Below, piece by piece: positions 59,849-64,000 of a stretch of DNA of 64,000 bases. A program made the translations under genes and the position numbers. The notes below the pieces were generated by a model. The model saw only the letters and a program-made list of their open reading frames with translations. It did not search any database and was not told the DNA's origin. This DNA is from Siphonodentalium dalli (Eukaryota > Mollusca > Scaphopoda > Gadilida > Siphonodentaliidae): assembly GCA_032622095.1 (NCBI GenBank), contig CP136061.1, positions 230,822,944-230,886,943 of the forward strand. Direction: 5' to 3'. Position 1 is the stretch's first letter, and every line of letters begins with the position of its first letter.

Positions 59849-60880
59849 TCAATTTTATTTATATTTTTATTTATTTAAATAAATTAAAATACTGGCAACA
59901 TACGTACTAAAGTAACAAAAATGTGAATATAATGAGGCACAACAAAAGTGTAACAACGTTCCACCAGACGATCATTATTTATACTGGGGCGTACAGCTTG
60001 GGGACTGCTGGCAGTAATCCTCATTGACGAGTAGGGTTTGCTTTAACAGACAGTCAAGCTTCCCAAGTGTCGCTAACTTCTCACATTGATGGGACGAGAT
60101 TTCACGTGAAACGATTCTGGTAGATAAGAGATATGGGGACAATGCTTTGCTTCAAATCGAAGGAGAGTCATGTACCAACAACTCAATAACATATAGATTT
60201 AAAAAATTGTTACCATTTGGGCGTTCTTTGTGACAAAGATAACACTATCATTCCTGAATATTTCATGCAGACACTTATTTTCTTCGGATAGATAGGAAAA
60301 CCAAAGACCGCTTCAATGACCAAATATATCAGGAACACTTAGCCAGATGTTGTATCGATACTGACAGCGTCTGTTTTTTTTTTCTTCTATTAGATGGGTC
60401 AGCTTGCAACGTCGTGTTTATCAGGTGTAAAGTAACACTGTTTAATATTTAATTACACATAAGAGCGTTATACCAAACGCATGAGAACATTTAGGTACTA
60501 CCGGTTGAATTGCAGTCGGGAAGCACACATGGATCGCCACAACATTCAATTTGACAATAGAGCGTTACTTTACGTCCCATCCTAGTGTCTTCTGAGTAAT
60601 AATGCTTCCAGTACAGTATGTAAATAATACCGTGCGTCATGCTTGTTTAGAATAGAACACTTAGTTGTCAGTTGATTAAGTAACATGTTTAATAACCAAG
60701 TGAATCACACTGTGCTAATTTTATGGAATAGCAGACAATAATGTCAGGGATATATCTGAAAATATCAACTTTTCTACCAAATTTTGTGGACATTTTGCAC
60801 ACAAGCTTGAGTATTTATTTTCTGAAAACAAATCAGTGTGATGTATTCTAGGTGGACCAAATTTGTTTAAATCAAAATTT
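59849..60880. other. unassigned AT-rich sequence
   Basis: No gene or clear repeat. A T-run lies at 60374-60382. Reading frames are below 65 codons. Confidence 0.45.
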
Positions 60881-61010
60881 TGAAAAACTAACACCAAACC
60901 AACCAAAGTTGGTTGAAATCGGTCTAGTGGTCTGGGAGAAAAATCCGAACAGACAGACAGACGGACAGACAGATCCTACTCTGTTATGTATATATATATG
61001 ATAATACAGT
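60880..61010. repeat. GTTGGTTGAAATCGGTC / (GACA)n module
   Basis: AACCAAAGTTGGTTGAAATC followed by GGTCTAGTGGTCTGGGAG, then (CAGA)n and (AT)n. This is the same AAATTT/GAAATCGG-plus-microsatellite style as the core and tail of the Helitrons, at low identity. It is probably the end of a non-autonomous repeat. Confidence 0.5.
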
Positions 61011-61175
61011 AGAACTTCGTTAAGTCGAACGTCGGTAACTCGAAAACCCCCACATAAGTCGAAGTCATTGACTGGTCCCGGCTGAGCTTGTGTGAAAAGT
61101 CATTTAAATAAACATGGTTGTCGAAGGTGGTAAGTCGAACTCCGCTTAAGTCGACACAAAATTTGGGCCCACCAG
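61011..61175. mobile_element. pogo/Tigger-type terminal repeat fragment
   Basis: TACAGTAGAACTTCGTTAAG at 61011 is close to the CAGTAGAACCTCG ends of pogo-type (Tc1/mariner superfamily) transposons and follows a TA. AAGTCGAAC words repeat inside. The opposite end was not found, so this is a fragment. Confidence 0.55.
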
Positions 61176-61204
61176 ACAGCTTATATAACTAATTACCATG
61201 GTTA

Positions 61205-61620
61205 AGATGAAACGCCTTCAGAATGAAAGCATCTGTGTTGCTCTTTCATATGCCATTGTCTTGAGAATACTAAGATGAACATATGGGGCATTTTGGCGAA
61301 GATCGCAATAGACGCGGGGTCGGGGTGTCAAAAATGGCCAAATTTTTATTTCGATCTGATTATCACCTCAGGATATAAAGTCTCTAAGAGATGGCGATTA
61401 CAAAGTCGCAAAAATATTCTTTAATCGGATGATACATGGCAAAGTTATGAGCACATAAACATTAATACTATTGGACTAGAATGGCTTGTCGTCAATACTC
61501 CGTCAAAATGAAAGCAGTTATGTCACTATTTGATTTGCCATTTTATTTAGAATACTGAGTTGAACACAATTGGTAACTTTGGTCGACGTCGCATCTGGAA
61601 ATGGGTCAGGGAAGGGGTAT
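61205..61620. repeat. ~285-bp degenerate direct repeat
   Basis: CAGAATGAAAGCATCTGTG...TTGAGAATACTAAGATGAAC (61217 on) resembles CAAAATGAAAGCAGTTATG...TTTAGAATACTGAGTTGAAC (61504 on). Non-coding. Confidence 0.55.
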
Positions 61621-62420
61621 TATTTATGCCACTGTCTTTGTCATTGTTATATTATGAAACATCATATGTTTATCGACGGTAGTCTGATGTCTGAGACATG
61701 GAGATATCCAAATTTCCCGCCGGGAATTTGAAATCTAGTTCTGATTAATATTGTTCATATTTATGATTCAGACACCCCGTACATTGAAATATTTTAAATG
61801 TAGCTCTTTGGAAGCAGTACTCATGCCGGCTCTATATTGTGTTTGGTCGCATGTCGGGTTTGATGTCGTAGAGCTATTATCATCATTGTGACATGAGGCA
61901 TTGTAGTTATATAGTATACGAGGTCTCTGTCTATATCACTTGACATGTCGTTAGATGTCACAGAGCACGGACATATAATAAGATTAATCATTTCATTAAA
62001 GTACTGAATCAACGTTAAGTGTATACATGCCAGTTACCATGGTAACCAGCTACATGTGTGGCGCATCAATACTTTCCTAGGGGTCAATTTGAGCAGAGAA
62101 ATGTCAACCATCCCTAACTACTCATTGATACATAACTTAGCATGCTGATACAGAACACTGTTGTCAAACATATCATACCAAAACAAACACGTCGCTTTCA
62201 GGAACCACACTCCCCCAATAATAAGAAAATCATGTACCCCACACATTATGAACCTCCTTCTGAGATTGAAATACATAACAAGGGAATGTAATATATCGTT
62301 TTGTTCAGAATTTGTATGTGATTATTTATTGTGTTCATATCTAGTGCAATATTACAGAACATTATGCATAAGTGTATATGTTATTGTATTTGCTTTGATG
62401 TGAGCAAAACCAATGTTATC
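61621..62420. other. unassigned sequence
   Basis: No gene, RNA or known repeat recognised. Short frames at 61821-62012 minus and 62161-62403 plus show no motif. Confidence 0.4.
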
Positions 62421-63335
62421 AACTTTTCCCGAATGACCTTGACCTTTATGTTTGACATTGACATATACACATAACATATGACAGCACATTGTGTAGGATC
62501 TTCACCCATATGTAATGTATATGAACTAATCTTACCCAGACCAATTATACTTTTAGATATGACTTTTTTCCATTTTTTGACAAAAATAGTATCTGTTGCC
62601 ATGGCAACAATAATATCTACATTTTCTTTCCACTTTTGCTCACTACAACATGGCTAATAATAATGGACAATCCACAACTTTCCAACGGTATATAATAATC
62701 AGTTATATACGAATTTGCATTAAACTATTTAAATATGGCCCTTTTCCTCCACTGGCCGCTCTCTTATATAACCATGTCTCTGGTCAAAATAGTACATAAT
62801 TTTGCTTATTACGAAAGGGTACCACCAACTTTTAAGGTCTATATCTCGGGATTGAGTTGACATTATTGCTAAAACTATTAGTCTGCACCAAGCGGTGGTC
62901 CTCAACATTATTTTAAATATATTTTCGTCTCTCAATATCTTAAATTTCAATCAAGTGGGTCAAAGTTATATGATAGTATCGGAAAAAGCACACAATTTGT
63001 TTGCAATGACCTTGACCTTTACATATGACCTTGACCATCCCAAGAGGAGAACACCATTTCAAAAGTTAGACAACAATGGGTGTTCATACAAACCAACATA
63101 ATGTTTGAGATAATGGAAATAATTCTCGCCATACATGCAATTTAACACATAGTTTCCAAACTCAGTTAAAATCACCCCTCGTTGCCATGGAAACAGGAAT
63201 TTCGCTATTTGTCCCAAATATTGTTCTCTAAGATTTGAGAATGTTGCACATATTGACTTACTCTATATGACGGCACCTTTGCCATTTGTGTTGCAATTAG
63301 TTTTGGGTTAAACCCTAATTCGCCTGTACTATGCC
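62420..63335. repeat. 575-bp repeat, inverted right arm
   Basis: Inverse and diverged copies of the repeat at 55820-57320: GACCTTGACCTTTA words at 62435 and 63008, GCCATGGCAAC/GCCATGGAAAC at 62599 and 63184 (585 bp apart), and a terminal GTTGCAATTAG...TTCGCCTGTACTAT (63291-63335). Confidence 0.75.
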
Positions 63336-63433
63336 ACGCATGATTCGTGATTTTCTGAGAGACTCGCAAGATTACTGACACTTTGAACTACATCATTTAG
63401 TGAGCAACACGTTCAGTTCAACCGGAATTAAAA

Positions 63434-63645
63434 GGCTCAACTTTATCAAGTAATAACTGCAGCCGCCACTGCAAAAAAAACGGATGAACTACCTACTTAT
63501 ATATAAATACTCTCTACATGCACACAAGTAGCGTTCGTAAGAATCAGCATAAATCACCACACGGTTCCATACAAGGCTCAACTTTATCAAGCAATAACTG
63601 CAGGCACCACTGCAAAAAAAACAAACAGATGAACTACCTACTTTT
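63434..63645. repeat. 140-bp direct repeat
   Basis: GGCTCAACTTTATCAAG followed by ATAACTGCAG and ATGAACTACCTACTT occurs at 63434 and 63574. The second copy is partial. Confidence 0.85.
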
Positions 63646-64000
63646 ACTTCAACCCGACCATGCGGACTCGCTCTCTGCGTGCTGTTATTGGGAGACTCTG
63701 TTGGAATTTGAACATTGTTACTTACAATTGTTTTGGTAGTAATAAAAAGTTGTTATTTTATTCATGTGCTATTAAAATGTACTGGTATATGATTATAAGG
63801 AATAGATGGAATCGATGATGTTAACTGATTTTGACCGACAGACTAATTAAAAAACGTTCGTGTGAATCCCTTGTTTGATTACTTTGCCGGTCAACACCCA
63901 ATGACCCCAATGTAATGTAATGTAATGTAATGTAATGTAATGTAATGTAATGGGCTAATTCTGACATGTTACATACCATTATGTCGTGCTACGCACGATG
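63646..64000. repeat. (AATGT)n microsatellite in unassigned sequence
   Basis: An uninterrupted AATGT repeat of nearly nine units at 63909-63952. The rest is AT-rich without a recognised feature. Confidence 0.85.

Noticed and set aside
63909-63952. Telomeric repeat
   Set aside because: AATGT is not a known animal telomere unit, the tract is only 44 bp and lies within ordinary sequence; it is a simple microsatellite.

Overview
The window looks like repeat-rich nuclear DNA of a marine invertebrate. The guess is a lophotrochozoan such as a mollusc, at low confidence, because no species-diagnostic gene is present. Supporting features are a tRNA-derived SINE with an internal conserved segment, a LINE with an esterase-type ORF1, a RecQ-like helicase transposon relic, many MITEs and satellites, and one spliced exon of an F5/8-type (fucolectin-like) domain. 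There are no prokaryotic operons. Almost every short reading frame is a shadow within repeats.

Layout. (1) 1-3848: about nine 361-bp satellite monomers, each an ancestral 180+181-bp dimer, then two 137-bp repeats, a decayed satellite piece and an (AT)n tail. (2) 3849-38790: about 24 non-autonomous Helitrons placed head to tail, all on the minus strand. Read on that strand, the main class begins TCTATACTATATATTTTGA and ends with a GC hairpin (CCGCC, three-base loop, GGCGG), a nine-base spacer and CTAG. I distinguish a long class B, a class C and several subclasses of class A by their heads. None shows a Rep/helicase gene. Larger events are superimposed: a roughly 5-6 kb block is present twice (3849-9786 and 22895-28965), and a 1.16-kb unit is present three times in tandem. 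The third of these units is split by a 4,565-bp transposon relic (14558-19122) with a 9-bp target duplication and RecQ-like helicase fragments, which I read as AcademH-like.

(3) 38791-40121: two complex minisatellites, the second rich in perfect hairpins. (4) 40122-42440: mostly unrecognised DNA with a LINE 3' end and a 60-bp minisatellite. (5) 42440-52936: a third, diverged class B Helitron, split by a 5.7-kb LINE (46322-51986). The LINE carries a decayed esterase ORF1, a decayed endonuclease/reverse transcriptase ORF2 and a SINE with a perfect 13-bp target duplication. TTAA-flanked MITEs lie within and next to this copy. (6) 53634-55455: little recognised except one MITE candidate. (7) 55456-55688, minus strand: the last exon of an F5/8-type domain gene, the only good host coding sequence. 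(8) 55820-63335: a 7.5-kb region bounded by inverted copies of a 575-bp repeat and filled with other degenerate repeats and minisatellites. (9) The final 650 bp holds a 140-bp duplication and an (AATGT)n microsatellite.

The genes do not form a pathway. The content is layered transposition, and nesting gives a relative order: class B Helitron before the LINE, LINE before the SINE; class A Helitron triplication probably before the AcademH-like insertion; class A Helitron before the class C Helitron. All repeat identities were judged by eye.
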